DNA from: Venturia oleaginea
Taxonomy: Eukaryota; Ascomycota; Dothideomycetes; Venturiales; Venturiaceae
Reading direction: 5' to 3'
DNA length: 64,000 bases
Assembly (NCBI GenBank): GCA_013176395.1
Contig: JABMLP010000037.1
Location: 62,001-126,000, forward strand
Both the position numbers and the translations under genes were made by a program. Under the pieces are notes generated by a model. It was not told where the DNA came from and did no database searches. It saw nothing but the letters and a program-made list of their open reading frames with translations. Numbering within the stretch: position 1 is the first letter of the stretch; every line of letters starts with the position of its first letter. Below are positions 1-10,947 of the stretch, in pieces.

Positions 1-638
1 ATGAGGAGGTGGAAGAGTAGTGTGAGCATTTTTGAATTTTTTCTTGAGAGTATGGCGAGGAAGTCGGGGAAGAGATGGCTCGGAGTGCGACTGGCGAAAT
101 GGCTGAGGATTCGAATCATTCGATGTCTTGGATGTGAACAGGGTACTGTGAGACATTGTTTGGTCAAGAATCACGGAAGTATGGAAGAAGCAGGAATGAG
201 AATGAGGCTCGATTTTTGGCTGAAGTTACATCTCGCCCTGAATGAAATACCTATACCGACTGGATATTCCTTATGCGGTCGCAGCTTTTCAAGCGGCTGG
301 TTAGAGATCAAACAAGGACTGGTCATAGTGACCGGAGCCTTCACTCTGACGTTGGACGAAAAATACTAGCCGATCGTCGGATCGGACTTCGGAGTTGGCG
401 AGATCCGAGAGAGCGCCGAGCACAAACAAACAACCTCTCCATCACTGCATCTCAACAAGAATCGGCAGATTATCTCTGCTCACAATTACGTATGTTGATT
501 ACCCATTTCTGTCCCGTTCTAGTCAACGTCACATTACAGTTTCATGGAACTCGCAGCAATGAGCTTCGCATGTAGAGAACTGCGAAATCGTAAATGTCAG
601 AAGATTGGTGATATTAACAACTCCATGAAAGAATTCCA
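1..638. other. No gene recognised; window edge
   Basis: Short overlapping open frames exist on both strands (for example 1-369 on plus), but none shows a signal peptide, a known motif or sensible exon boundaries. The stretch may hold upstream exons of the coding-looking fragments at 639-1236. Nothing else can be supported. Confidence 0.3.
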
Positions 639-1236
639 ACGACAAGCTGCAAGCCCTGACCGAAGCTGTCGCTCGTCTTGAACAACGCGCTGGTACTGCC
701 GTTCTATCATTGAATGCGCCTTCTGTCTTCTCGCCCTCCGTTCCAAGGGCTGCTGCACCAGAAATGGCGCAAGTATGAGTAGTAGCCCCGAAATACTGTT
801 GAGGCAAGCGGGCTAGGGCAACAACGTATTTGCTTTCCTTGAAGTCGGAGGTAAATTCGACAATAATCTAAAGTGTAATAAGCCAAAGACAAGATTCACC
901 CATGGATGGATGTGTACCATAGTGTTCGTTCCCGTATAAACTGATATTGATTGTTGGATACAAGACAATGGTGGTGACACAAAATCATCAGGAGCTGACT
1001 CGCGTAAATCATCGGGAGCTGACTCGGCATATGAGACCCTGCTGACCGACCGCCGAACTCCTGTAGGGCGCATCTACAACAACTTCAACTATCATCCTCA
1101 ACCCCAACCTCGACCTCGACTTCATTTGATGTCCAGCAATTCGCATCCATATTACTACATTGTTAATGCCGACGCGTCTTCTCGCACTATTGAAGTCAAT
1201 CTCGCCGCGAAAGCCACTGTAATCTGTCTTCTCTGA
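639..1236 (+). pseudogene. Coding-looking fragments of an unrecognised gene
   Basis: Two separated plus-strand stretches read as protein-like sequence. The first, about 639-776, gives a helical segment containing LQALTEAVARLEQRAG followed by an Ala/Pro/Ser-rich tail and a stop. The second, about 1003-1236, contains DRRTPVGRIYNNFNYHP and IEVNLAAKATVICLL before a stop. They lie in different frames and no convincing GT..AG intron joins them, so this is either a gene whose exons I cannot connect or a decayed gene. I do not recognise a family. The balanced composition and lack of repeats argue against transposon origin. Confidence 0.28.
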
Positions 1237-1863
1237 AGTCGACAAATACTAAGTTTCGACTTGACTGCTACCTTTTCGTGCCATCGAATCCACGACCCGT
1301 CTCTACAGAACCTGCGACACCATATTAAACTTGAGTCTTGGTCTAGATACCGCTCATCAATTAAGGTGAACGGTGGAAGAGCGAAAAGATAACAGCGCAA
1401 ACAATAATGACGCGAACCATCTGGCAAGCGCCTCTCCTGATCCGTGGAATATATGCTTTCTAGACATTCTAGCTCTCTTGCTTTGTTTTTATGCAGTCAT
1501 TTGCCCTCGATTGTGCTCTTCATACAATTGCTAGGGTGCGCTAAGGAGAATCCTTTCGCTCTTTATAGCCGTAATGGTCGGATCTAACTTATACTGATCA
1601 AGCTAGCACTCCAAATGTCATGTTCGTTTTTAGGGCTCTTGCATCCATTCACTTTCTTCTGGTGGTTGCTCCGCGCTTCAGTAGGCTGACTCGTATAGAG
1701 CTAGTTTTTCTATACCATCTTCTTGAAACGACTCAGGAGCTCAGCTCCGCGAAGCTTCAATCGCCACAAGGGCCTGATTTTCGATATGTGAATCATATTT
1801 GAATGAGATGTTCGCTCTCCATCTTGAATTGCAAGTTCGTGTATCGTCAGATATCTCACCAAT
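1237..1863. other. Intergenic, upstream of secreted gene
   Basis: No gene seen. The last few hundred bases would contain the promoter and 5' UTR of the gene starting at 1864. An ORF at 1620-1802 has no recognisable content. Confidence 0.4.
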
Positions 1864-3364
1864 ATGTTGTGCCTTAAGGTACTCTTCCTCTCAGCACTTG
1901 TCTCGGCAGCTCCTTTGGGTAGGTGTCGTAATGTTAACTCAAAATAACAAAGCTAAGAATCGAACAGAGACGAGGCAGCTTGGTGACCTGGTGACATCGA
2001 TGATGTCGGATATCAGCCCAAACAAAACGGTCGAACTCCCTGCGACATTGAAGAGAGAAGGTGCCAAGAGAGTTCGTATTTACTACGGGCCATTCGAGAT
2101 CCTCGGTGCTTCAGCGGCGAAGAATTCTGGCAATTGTGAGTTCCATGACCAGTCACTTTGCCGTTGGTGTAGCTAATTCTGGTCAGTACTGAGATTGGAC
2201 CCTGGAAGCACGACTTGGTCCAAGATTGCCAAGGGCATTCCTTCTGATATTACCATCCTGAAGACAAACACAAGCCTTGAGCTTTTGGACGGTACTCCGG
2301 CCGACATTGGTGCCGGAATTTACAATCATCATGTCGTCTTCTTCGACCAGTCGAAAAGCTCTCCAGTTGTCACAACTTGTAGTAATGCATCAGCGCTTCA
2401 GACAGCGATGACCCCGAAGTCGATACCGATGACCATTTTTAGTGGAACGGTAGGTCGTATCTTTCATCGTTTCTGAAATTCATGCTAATGCTGCGCAGAG
2501 CGAGGACAGGGCCAGCAAACTCTATAGCGATGCTGATGGTACATTCAACAGTGGCTTCTGGCTACCAAAGACTGACAGGGTATGTGTTGGAAGCTACACC
2601 TCTGAATCCAAACTCACCAAATACAGGCGATAATCATGGGTGAGATCATAAATTACAAGAATGCCAGCACGTTCCTTTACTCCGTCATAGACATCGAGTA
2701 TGTACCTGGAAAGTCACCAGGCATGCTTGATGCATACACCACCGTCCTTGACGTCGGAATGTGCGGCGGTGCCGCCTTGAAGCAGATGTGGCAGCCACAC
2801 AGCTCCACGCAGAAGAAGTTCTCGACCATCAGCAGGCCTATGACTGTCATGGAAGATGGATGGCTGATCCACAAGAGTGGTCATTTACACGATGTATGTT
2901 TTGCTTCATCGTGGGCAACCCTCTTACTGACAGCATGAAAGGGCGGCGATGTTATCGTCATGAGGATCAACGGCAAAGTTGCCTGCGAATCAAAGGCCAA
3001 TTACGGCGGGGGATCTCAAGTCCGGAAAGGAGATGATGGTATGTTCTTCAATAATGACACCACATACAATTCCTTCTCACACACTTTACAGGTCAAGTCT
3101 GGGAGACGCTCAGTTATATGGACGAATGCACTGATCCGGTCAAACTCAAGAAGGGCGACCAAATAGAGATTGAAGCGCGGTATGATTTTGAAGCTCACCC
3201 GGCTCGTAAGCATGCGGTCGACGATGGTAAGTTATTCCGTCTTTATTATATAAGATTTAACTCATAAATTCTAACTGTCAATAGGGGCCATGGCGGAAGT
3301 GATGGGTCTTTTCAGTGCGACGTTCTCTCCAGACCCGAATGGAACTGGCGGCAAGTTGTTGTAG
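1864..3364 (+). CDS. Secreted SURNod19-like protein, eight exons
   Basis: The proposed model is join(1864..1918, 1968..2135, 2187..2449, 2499..2579, 2627..2893, 2942..3038, 3092..3226, 3285..3364). All introns are GT..AG and about 47-58 nt, and the phases join to a single 381-aa frame. The start was chosen because it opens with a clear signal peptide (MLCLKVLFLSALVSAAP). The body contains IGAGIYNHHVVFFDQ, MGEIINYKNASTFLYSVIDIE, HKSGHLHD, NYGGGSQV and KKGDQIEIEARYDFEAHP. From memory this layout, with an N-terminal YNHH and a central GHLHD, resembles fungal members of the stress up-regulated Nod19 family (Pfam SURNod19). That assignment is by pattern recall and its biochemical role is not established. 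The protein is predicted to be secreted. No break is seen, so the gene is probably functional. Confidence 0.62.
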
Positions 3365-4227
3365 ATTCTGGGATTTTCAGCTAGATTTATATCACTATCT
3401 GATTCTTCTGTTCGAGTTGATGTTCATGGCGACGTTGACATTTTGCTAACACGAAAAAATCATCCTCACTCAAGATTTCATGCGCAGCTAACTTAAAGGT
3501 GAAGCGATCATGAGGAGAGGAACAAAATGGGGAGAAACCACGTTACGCCTTACAATAATGGTGCTCTGGGTTGACGGTAAACGATCGTGGAAGATTGGCC
3601 TGGAAGGAAAGATTAGTGATCGAAATGAGTTGCTGGAACGGATATACAATCACCAATGAGATCGTTGCAGGAAAAGGAGGGAGGGTACTCCGGTTTATCG
3701 AAAAAGTAAGAAGGCTATCCTGATACTGCATGAGGCTGCTGACAATGCATAGGCTTACATGCCACGAAAAATCGGGGATGGTGGCGCGTCCTAAATCGTT
3801 GCACGACTCTCCATACGCTGAACGGTGGTAACTTTTATGCATTCAAGGTGGCAATCTGCCAATCTGTCGTGACTCGAAGTCGGATCCTACGCACATTGAG
3901 AATGAAAGTCGTATATTGACCGCCAGATCGTTTCTTTCTTCCCTCTTCCCCTATTATCGTTCGCAACCGCGCAGAAGAAGTCTTTATTCCCCTTCCACAT
4001 CTCCTTGTGCTCGAAACCATTCACGAAAACGCTTATAGCTCTGACAATCCTCTAGTACCCAAACATATCTCAGCAATATTGCTTAAGGTAATATTTCACT
4101 CCATATTTCTGTTGTATCGAAAGTACCAACAATAGCTGCCGTTTACAACTCACGACCATAACACACTCCAACCCCCAAATCCCTCGCAAATCGACCCAAC
4201 TTTGTTATCTAAATACTTTTCATCCCA
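3365..4227. other. Intergenic, no gene recognised
   Basis: The start holds the 3' UTR of the upstream gene. Short minus-strand ORFs at 3543-3842 and 3835-4020 have no recognisable domains. No tRNA-like or repeat signal was noticed. Confidence 0.35.
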
Positions 4228-5128
4228 ATGGGAAATCCACGCACAACTTCTCCTATTCTCGCAGCACCAAATAACCTTCTTATATCTAACAATGAAGAGA
4301 ACACAGCCCAGCCCGCTGAAGTAGTAAAATCCAAGGCGATGCCGGCTTCCATAAAGGTGAGGTCTTATCCGCAGACGTGGAAGAGGTGTACGACATCGTC
4401 TCTTTTGAAGGTTCACTGGGATTATGCCTCACCGCTATGAACCCATCCACAAACTATTTGGACATTGGCTCGTTCCGTCTGTTCGGTGATACCATGCCGG
4501 AATATCCAGATACGAAGACGTTTTTTCTTCCATCAATAATAAGCCAAGTCAAAAAACATTTGAAAACACCGGCTTCGAAATGGATGTTCAAAAATGGATG
4601 ATAGAATCGAGAACGGCATTACTAAAGCCTGAAAACATCCCGCTGGATCCGATGCAAGTTGTGAGACTAACCAGATTCGCCGTTATCGCGCTATCCCTCA
4701 TCTACGCGCACAACATTCCATCCCGAAAGAACTAGATAGCTATCTCCGCTACAAATCCATGAGCTGCATAAACAACAAAACTAATTCCTCAGATCTTACC
4801 TGTAGACTACGCCCACGACTAAGCAAAGAGTAAATATGATATTCCCTACCAAAATCATCCTACCCGCCGAACCCGGCAAACGAAAGTAAGTAACCGTCTA
4901 TAAAGTTCTAAAGACCTTATTATAGACTTTCATAGATATCCTTTCGAAAATACATAACATCCCAATCCTCAAAACACAATAAGCGAAAGTCCATACTCTG
5001 GAATTGTCCGTCGCGGAATCCATGAGAGGATTGCTGAGAGGAGTATTGTTTCGAAGGAAGATGCGATGGGGGTGTTGGAGATGATGGGGCTTGGTAGGGA
5101 GAGTGTATATGCAGATTTGAGCTATTAA
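4228..5128 (+). pseudogene. Decayed unrecognised plus-strand gene
   Basis: Protein-like sequence runs through this interval in shifting frames. It starts with an ATG at 4228, passes through a frame containing LGLCLTAMNPSTNYLDIGSF and GDTMPEYPDTKTFFLPSI, then one with VQKWMIESRTALLKP and VVRLTRFAVIALSLIYAHNI, and ends in SGIVRRGIHERIAERSIV and MMGLGRESVYADLSY before a stop near 5128. Stops and frame changes interrupt it in at least four places, and only some could be introns. I do not recognise the family. Retrotransposon E1 sits 58 bp past the last stop. Confidence 0.35.
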
Positions 5129-5185
5129 CTTGAAGCAGTTAGTTGATTCCTCTGGCTAGGGAGGCTGGGAAGAGGGGTGAGGTGG

Positions 5186-5496
5186 TGTAAGAGTTCAACC
5201 CTCAAAGGTGTTTCGCAAGTGAGAGAAGACTGCTTGTATTTCAAAGTATCTAAGTACAGAGAAGAAAGTGTAAGTACAGGAAGGATAGCTCGTATATATA
5301 ATCCTCCTCTTACAATAGATCCTTCTAGAAAGTATCTTTAAATGGAAACGTGACAGCTTGCAAAATAGAACATGGCAGCTTGCGAAATAGAACATGACAG
5401 CTTGCAAAATAGAACATGACAGCTTGCAGAATAACAAGAGAACAATTGGAAATCCAGTCATGGATAAGCTAGAGAGAAGGATTCCATCCCTTAACA
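5186..5496 (-). repeat. E1 3' LTR, 311 bp
   Basis: In element orientation the LTR begins TGTTAAGGG and ends CTCTTACA. It has a TATATATA box upstream of the 11-mer GTACTTAGATA (plus-strand 5247-5257), the likely transcript 5' end. Between 5' end and TATA box are three full 22-bp tandem units (CAGCTTGCAAAATAGAACAT type on plus) plus a partial one. Confidence 0.93.
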
Positions 5497-8400
5497 TTAT
5501 CCCCTCCCCCCCTCTCTTGTAGATCGATGTGAGCGTAGTCTCTGAGGGCGTAGTATAGGTCCGTCGTTTTCAAGAACGTTGCCGTAGGCACTTTCAAAAG
5601 CGTCCAGAGCTGTAGTTTGTTGGAGTTCGCTAAGGGGTTCCCACGTAGGATCAACGTAGCCTACCCACTTAACTAAGACTTCTCGCGTTTGTTGTCGACC
5701 TCGCCGGCGCCATCTTGCGGCTAGAATAGCCTCGATACCGTATTCCTCGTCTCCTTGTTCAGTTACTATAGGAGGCGGCTGTGTATTATCTTGTATTTGT
5801 GAAGGTAGGGGATCTGTGCCAGCTCTCCTAAGTAAAGACGTATGAAATCGGTTGTGGATTCCTCTGGGTGTATCAAGCTCGTAAGACATTGAGTTGATAA
5901 CTCGTGTAACTGTATACTTCCCATGAATCCAGTCTAGTTTCTTACAAGGACGTAGGGTTTTTACGTTCTTTAGGTTGAGCCAGACTTTGTCTCCCACTTT
6001 AAAAGAGTCAGCCGGAGCACGATCTCTATTAGAGTAGTATTCTTGCTGTTGCTGAGCTGATACCATTGACGTTTCTGCCCATTCTTGTGCGTCCTTCAAT
6101 TTTGCTACAAGATCTTGTGCTTTTTCTTTTGGATTCTTAGGGGTTTCCTGGGGAGCTTCAACAGTTCCTATATGCTCAATGTTATAACCGTGGGTTAAGA
6201 AGAAAGGCGATAGGCCCGTAGCTTGGTTTGGTCTATTATCGAGGCATATTTGAGCAATAGGCAGGAGCTCGACCCAGTCGTTCTGACTAAATGTACAGAA
6301 CTTACGTAGATAGGCTTCAACTTCTTGATTTCTTCTTTCCGTAGATCCATCAGTCTCAGGGTGATACGCTGTAGAGAGTCTTCTCTCTATCTTAAGAAGG
6401 TGACAAACTTCTTTCCAGAAAGCATTAACAAATTGCGTGTCCCTATCTGAGACTAGAGATCTAGGAAGCCAGTGTAATCTTACGTAGTTCTGCATAAATA
6501 GTTTTGCAAATCCTTCAGCTCCAAACTGTTCTTTAGGCAGTGGGAACAGGATAGTTCCTTTACCCAAGCGGTCAGTAATAACGCAGAGTCTTGTGCATCT
6601 TTGGCTCTCTGGTAATTCGACTATGAAGTCTACTGAAATATCTTGCCAGATACGGCTAGGGACAGGAAGAGGTTTAAGTAAACCTTTCTTTTTGTCTCGC
6701 CAGACTGAAGTTCTTCCGCAGACGTCACAATTGCGTATAAACTGACGTATATCTTGAGCAAATCCCGGCCAGTAGAACTGTCTGGAGAGAATAGCAATAG
6801 TAGCTTCTCGTCCAGGATGCCCTGATAGGACTGAATCGTGTATTTCTTGAATTACTCCTGTTAAGAGAGGCTCGTAGGAGGGCAACCAGATTCGGTCTCT
6901 ATAGTAGAGCTGGTTATTTTCGACTTTACAATCTCCTATAGAAGTAGGAACCTTTAGCTTAGATGGGAACTGCCTATCTTGCTTTAGAACGCTTTGGAAA
7001 ATACGTCTGTAGTCTAGATCTCCTTCGAGTGCAGTTTCCCATCTATCCCTTAGATCACCTGAGAGAAAGGGATTTTGTATAAAGGGGATAGGTTCTTTGT
7101 CTACTTCTTGAGCATTTTCTTGGGCAGCTTCTTCTCTTGCAGGAGTCTTATCCTCTAGAACGTTAATCCAAAGCTTTGGAGGTAATAACGTTCTAGTTCT
7201 TTCAACGATTCTTGGGTCTTGAATATCCTTTGGGAGATCTTGATCCCTTCGAGTTAAGGCGTCTGGAACTACAGATTCAGAGCCTGGGCGATAGCCTAGT
7301 TTGAAGTTAAACTTAGCTAGTATCTGCGCCCATCTCATTTGCCTTTCATTTAGTTCCCTTTTTACCATAAACTTCTCAAGGTTCTTGTGATCTGTGAGGA
7401 TAATGAATGGCTTACTTAGGCTTAGTAGCTCGCTAGTCCAATGGACTAGAGCTTTGACTATAGCCATAAGTTCTTTGTCGTGGATATCATAATTGCATTC
7501 GGCTGGCAAGTGCTTAGTAGAGAAGAAAGCACATGGTTTCCAGTTACCTAGCTCATCTTTTTGACTAAGTACTGCTCCGGAAGCCCAGCCTGAAGCATCA
7601 GGTTCTACTCGCGTAGGCTTATCTTCATCAAGTGCAGACAGGACAGGTTCTTTGCAAAACTCTGCCTTAAGTTTTTGAAAAGATTCTTCTTGCTCCTTTC
7701 CCCATAAAAATGGAGTATTCTTCTTTGTAAGGCGAACCAGAGGCTCCCTTATTGTTGAGTTATCTTTTACAAAGTCACGGTAGAAGTTTGTAAAGCCTAG
7801 GAAGCCACGTACTCCTCGTAGAGTAGTAGGACGTTCCCATTCTTTAATTGCTTTGATCTTCTCCGGATCCATGTGTAGGCCCGTTTCAGTATCTATAACG
7901 AAGCCTAGATACTTGACTCGTTTGGTATTAAACTCGCACTTCCGAATATCAAGGTATAACCCAGCGTTAAGGCAGCTTTGAAGTATCTTTTCAGTCTTTT
8001 CTTCATGGTCTTTAAGGTTCTTTGAAGAGTATATTACTATATCGTCTAGATAAGCTGAGCAGAACTCGTCTAGGTATCGTCGAAGGATATAGTTTATATA
8101 CCGTTGAAAAGACGCAGGTGCACCGGTTAAGCCAAAGGGAGTAACTAGCCATTCAAATAGACCATATCTAGTTCGAAAGGCAGTTTTGAACTCATCTCCC
8201 GTTGCGATTCGAATCTTGTGGAAGGCAGCATTTACATCAAGCTTACTAAGATACTTAGCACGAGCTAAGGTTAGTAAAGTCTCTTTTACTAACGGTAGCG
8301 GGTACCTATCCTTTCGAGTAATTGCGTTTAAGGCTCGGTAGTCTACGCAAAAGCGTAAGCCCCCTCCTGGTTTCTTCACAAAGAGAACTGGAGACGCAGC

Positions 8401-9282
8401 AACTGATTTACTCTCTCGGATAAAGCCTTTATCTAGTAGCTCTGTAAGAGTCCTTCGCAAAACAAGGAGTTGTTCTCGACCCATACCATATAGAGGTCCC
8501 CAAGGAAGTGGTTTTCCTTCTTCTATAGGTATTTCGTGATCAATCCCAGGGCGATGCGGTGGTAGTCTCTCGGCCCTTTTAGGATCAAAGACAGCAGCGT
8601 ACTTATGAAACCTCTTAGGTAGCAATTCCAGTATTTGCTCTGTTGTCAAAGGGACTTTCGGCTTCAAGGCAATATCAATATCTCGAAGAGTAACAGCAAA
8701 TACTCTAGACGCGTCTTTGATTTTCTCAAGTGTAGAAGTGACAAGGCGGTGGAATCTTACGGGCGCTACTTGTTGTATATCAAGTTTGTCTTCAAATTTA
8801 GCATCGCGAATGCTAATCCCGTTTGCAAAGGTAAGAGTACCTTTAGATTCATTGATAACGGCTTTGGTGTCCTTGAGAAAAGGCCTGCCTAGTAGAAGAT
8901 CCTCAAATTGTCCCGGGACTATATAAGCAAAAGCGTTGCATATAAGTCCCCCTAAATCTAGGTTCAACTTCGCAATTTTTGTCACTTGGGTCTGTCCTTC
9001 TTCCTTAAGAACTCCACCTATAGTACGCGGACTAATAGGGAGTACTTCAAGGTCCATCTGCGAAGCTTTCTCCTCGTTTATTGATGCGTAGCAGCTAGAT
9101 CCATTATCAAGGAGAGTTTTAAGAGAGTATATATCGTTCACTATAGTATTTGTGTAGAAAAGGCGGGAGAGCATCTTGGGTCTGAACTGCTCCCATTCTT
9201 TTTCTATCCGAGAACGGTGTGAATCAGTGTCTTTGTTCGAATTCAAAATACTATTTACTCTCTCAATTGACTCCTTTGACAA
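5497..9282 (-). CDS. pol: E1 Pol polyprotein (PR-RT-RH-IN-chromodomain)
   Basis: This 1261-aa polyprotein would copy the element RNA and integrate the cDNA. The aspartic protease carries D59-N-G-S in place of the usual D-[ST]-G. RT has YLDD at about 411-414, and RNase H begins near D562 (DASGWASGAVL). The integrase zinc finger is H815, H822, C852, C855; the catalytic triad is D885, D946, E982 with 35 residues between the last two. A chromodomain-like segment (VLVKWVGYVDPTWEPLSEL) lies near residues 1190-1210. There is no ATG at the start: the open frame continues upstream and overlaps the end of gag in the -1 frame, so expression probably uses -1 frameshifting. The TAA stop abuts the LTR and the last codons encode the polypurine tract. 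Confidence 0.95.
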   Translation of the reverse strand: MSKESIERVNSILNSNKDTDSHRSRIEKEWEQFRPKMLSRLFYTNTIVNDIYSLKTLLDNGSSCYASINEEKASQMDLEVLPISPRTIGGVLKEEGQTQVTKIAKLNLDLGGLICNAFAYIVPGQFEDLLLGRPFLKDTKAVINESKGTLTFANGISIRDAKFEDKLDIQQVAPVRFHRLVTSTLEKIKDASRVFAVTLRDIDIALKPKVPLTTEQILELLPKRFHKYAAVFDPKRAERLPPHRPGIDHEIPIEEGKPLPWGPLYGMGREQLLVLRRTLTELLDKGFIRESKSVAASPVLFVKKPGGGLRFCVDYRALNAITRKDRYPLPLVKETLLTLARAKYLSKLDVNAAFHKIRIATGDEFKTAFRTRYGLFEWLVTPFGLTGAPASFQRYINYILRRYLDEFCSAYLDDIVIYSSKNLKDHEEKTEKILQSCLNAGLYLDIRKCEFNTKRVKYLGFVIDTETGLHMDPEKIKAIKEWERPTTLRGVRGFLGFTNFYRDFVKDNSTIREPLVRLTKKNTPFLWGKEQEESFQKLKAEFCKEPVLSALDEDKPTRVEPDASGWASGAVLSQKDELGNWKPCAFFSTKHLPAECNYDIHDKELMAIVKALVHWTSELLSLSKPFIILTDHKNLEKFMVKRELNERQMRWAQILAKFNFKLGYRPGSESVVPDALTRRDQDLPKDIQDPRIVERTRTLLPPKLWINVLEDKTPAREEAAQENAQEVDKEPIPFIQNPFLSGDLRDRWETALEGDLDYRRIFQSVLKQDRQFPSKLKVPTSIGDCKVENNQLYYRDRIWLPSYEPLLTGVIQEIHDSVLSGHPGREATIAILSRQFYWPGFAQDIRQFIRNCDVCGRTSVWRDKKKGLLKPLPVPSRIWQDISVDFIVELPESQRCTRLCVITDRLGKGTILFPLPKEQFGAEGFAKLFMQNYVRLHWLPRSLVSDRDTQFVNAFWKEVCHLLKIERRLSTAYHPETDGSTERRNQEVEAYLRKFCTFSQNDWVELLPIAQICLDNRPNQATGLSPFFLTHGYNIEHIGTVEAPQETPKNPKEKAQDLVAKLKDAQEWAETSMVSAQQQQEYYSNRDRAPADSFKVGDKVWLNLKNVKTLRPCKKLDWIHGKYTVTRVINSMSYELDTPRGIHNRFHTSLLRRAGTDPLPSQIQDNTQPPPIVTEQGDEEYGIEAILAARWRRRGRQQTREVLVKWVGYVDPTWEPLSELQQTTALDAFESAYGNVLENDGPILRPQRLRSHRSTREGGRG

Positions 9283-9329
9283 TTTTGCTCTATCTACTCT
9301 ACGCCTCCATCCACGACTTTGGATAGAGG

Positions 9330-10352
9330 CTACTCTTTTTCCGAGTAGTCCTCTTCTTCAACTTCTTCATTCTCCTCAGTGGTTCCTTTGGCCCTTTTTG
9401 AACCAAGTTGCGTGACTCTTTCTACCTCTGTATCCAACCAGCAGTCTTTCATTCTATGGCCGGCCTTCCCACAGCGTAAGCAGAGGTTATTTGCCTTCCT
9501 ATATTCATAGGCTTTAGACGAAATTTTTAACTTGTTTACGCGTGTAGGCTCCCAGTCCATAGCGTTCAGATCTTTAAAAGACTTCTCTTTATCTCTGAAT
9601 CGTAACTTATCTTCTGAGGAAGAGAGCATCTTTGCTGTAGTGATTTGCATACTTGTATTCAAAAGATCGGACACAAACTGCTGGTAGGAGGTACTCTGAG
9701 ATTGGCCTATTCTCTGGTTTCGCAGCTCTTGATTTATTGCTTTGTGTAGAAATGCAATTTTAACAGCGTCAGGCCAAGTCATTCCTCCAGCATTAGCAAG
9801 AGTGGTTTCAAAACGGGGAAGAAAAGAGAAGAAGGGTTCTTTCTCTTTTTGTTTGATTGTGGACAGGCTTACAGTAGCTCTTTGTTGTTGTACTGGATCG
9901 CCATAGAAGTTGTCCATATACTGTAACAATTTCTGTCCCGTTTTATCTTCCTCTGGAGCTGTCTTTACGTAGGCCAGAGTAGCCTGAGCTGCGGAGCCTC
10001 GTAGAGAGGAGAAGATGTAGGCAAATTGGTTCCTACTATCCCCTATAGATTCTGCGTCTATCTCCAACTTCATCCTTGCTTGTTGAAACCACTGAGCCCA
10101 TTCAGAACGCTTGCCATCAAATTCTTGGAGCTTAGGAAGTACAGCTTTCTTCCTATGTATTCTGTCTTTTTGTGAATTCTTAGTCTCTTGTCCTTCTACT
10201 ACGTTCTCAGAGCGAGTAGTGTTAGGCAAGATTGTAAGAATACGCGTAATAGCATCGTTCTGAATGGCTAGTTGATGTTGTAATGCTGCCATAGCTTCTT
10301 GTAGGGCTTGGGGTTCTTGAGGAACTCTTTGTTCCTGATCTTCTCCTTCCAT
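9330..10352 (-). CDS. gag: E1 Gag with CCHC zinc knuckle
   Basis: This 340-aa Gag would form the cytoplasmic virus-like particle that packages element RNA. The middle of the protein (about 75-230) is capsid-like, with PKLQEFDGKRSEWAQWFQQA and PFFSFLPRFETTLANAGGMT. A canonical zinc knuckle CLRCGKAGHRMKDC sits at 291-304, followed by an acidic tail. The start codon is the first ATG after the leader. The same protein is encoded by E2 and E5. The pol frame overlaps the last 28 or so bases in the -1 frame, next to a run of five A. Confidence 0.94.
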   Translation of the reverse strand: MEGEDQEQRVPQEPQALQEAMAALQHQLAIQNDAITRILTILPNTTRSENVVEGQETKNSQKDRIHRKKAVLPKLQEFDGKRSEWAQWFQQARMKLEIDAESIGDSRNQFAYIFSSLRGSAAQATLAYVKTAPEEDKTGQKLLQYMDNFYGDPVQQQRATVSLSTIKQKEKEPFFSFLPRFETTLANAGGMTWPDAVKIAFLHKAINQELRNQRIGQSQSTSYQQFVSDLLNTSMQITTAKMLSSSEDKLRFRDKEKSFKDLNAMDWEPTRVNKLKISSKAYEYRKANNLCLRCGKAGHRMKDCWLDTEVERVTQLGSKRAKGTTEENEEVEEEDYSEKE

Positions 10353-10935
10353 ATTTTCACCTATGAGAGATAATAGAGAGCACTACTATACACACTCCTA
10401 GGCTCTACTCTAGAGATTTGCTAGGCAGTATAGAGTCAATGCCTATTAGTATAGGAAGGTGACTATAGAATCCCAGAAGGATTTTTTACACTATAGTCCG
10501 CTCTGCAATCCTTATTACTAAGGACAGAGCTCCCAGGGACTGTGAAGGCCAAGTGTATTAAATCTCTCTCCCTAGCTCTTTCTTTCCTCAGCTTATTACA
10601 GCTTCAACTCCTAAGACTACGCTGTCTTAGGATGACCTGCCCTTGCTTCTTGGAGATTCTAGCACGTTCTAGAAAATCTCAGTTTGAATTCTCTTGAATT
10701 CCCTTTTTGGATTGGCCCTTTCGGTTGGCCCTTGCTTCTTGGAGATTCTAGCACCTTCTAGAAAATCTCAGCTTGAATTCTCTTGAATTCCCTTTTTGTT
10801 TGGCCCTTGAGGTTGGCCCTTGAAGTTGGCCTTTGAGGTTGGCCCTTGCTTCTTGAGTTAGGACAAGTGTCCTCTTCTTGAAATTCCTTTTTGGAGCTTG
10901 CTCTCTGTGAGCCTTTCTTCCTTTGTAAGATTGAG
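10353..10935 (-). other. E1 untranslated leader with GGCCAA-type repeats
   Basis: This is the region between PBS and gag in element orientation. It contains short degenerate direct repeats of the kind GGGCCAACCTCAAGGGCCAA and AAGAAGCAAGGGCCAAC, then a palindromic segment around CTAAGACAGCGTAGTCTTAG. Much of it is shared with family B leaders although the coding regions differ. Confidence 0.7.
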
Positions 10936-10946
10936 GTACTTAGATA
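10936..10946 (-). other. E1 primer-binding site, self-complementary to the LTR
   Basis: One base inside the 5' LTR lies the 11-mer TATCTAAGTAC (element orientation). It is an exact reverse complement of GTACTTAGATA inside the LTR, just downstream of the TATA box. Tf1-type elements prime reverse transcription with the folded 5' end of their own RNA using exactly such an 11-nt pairing. Confidence 0.8.
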
Positions 10947-10947
10947 A

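Noticed and set aside
8635..8926. Plus-strand ORFs inside E1 pol (also 46891-47182 in E5)
   Set aside because: Antisense shadows recurring identically in each copy because pol itself is conserved.
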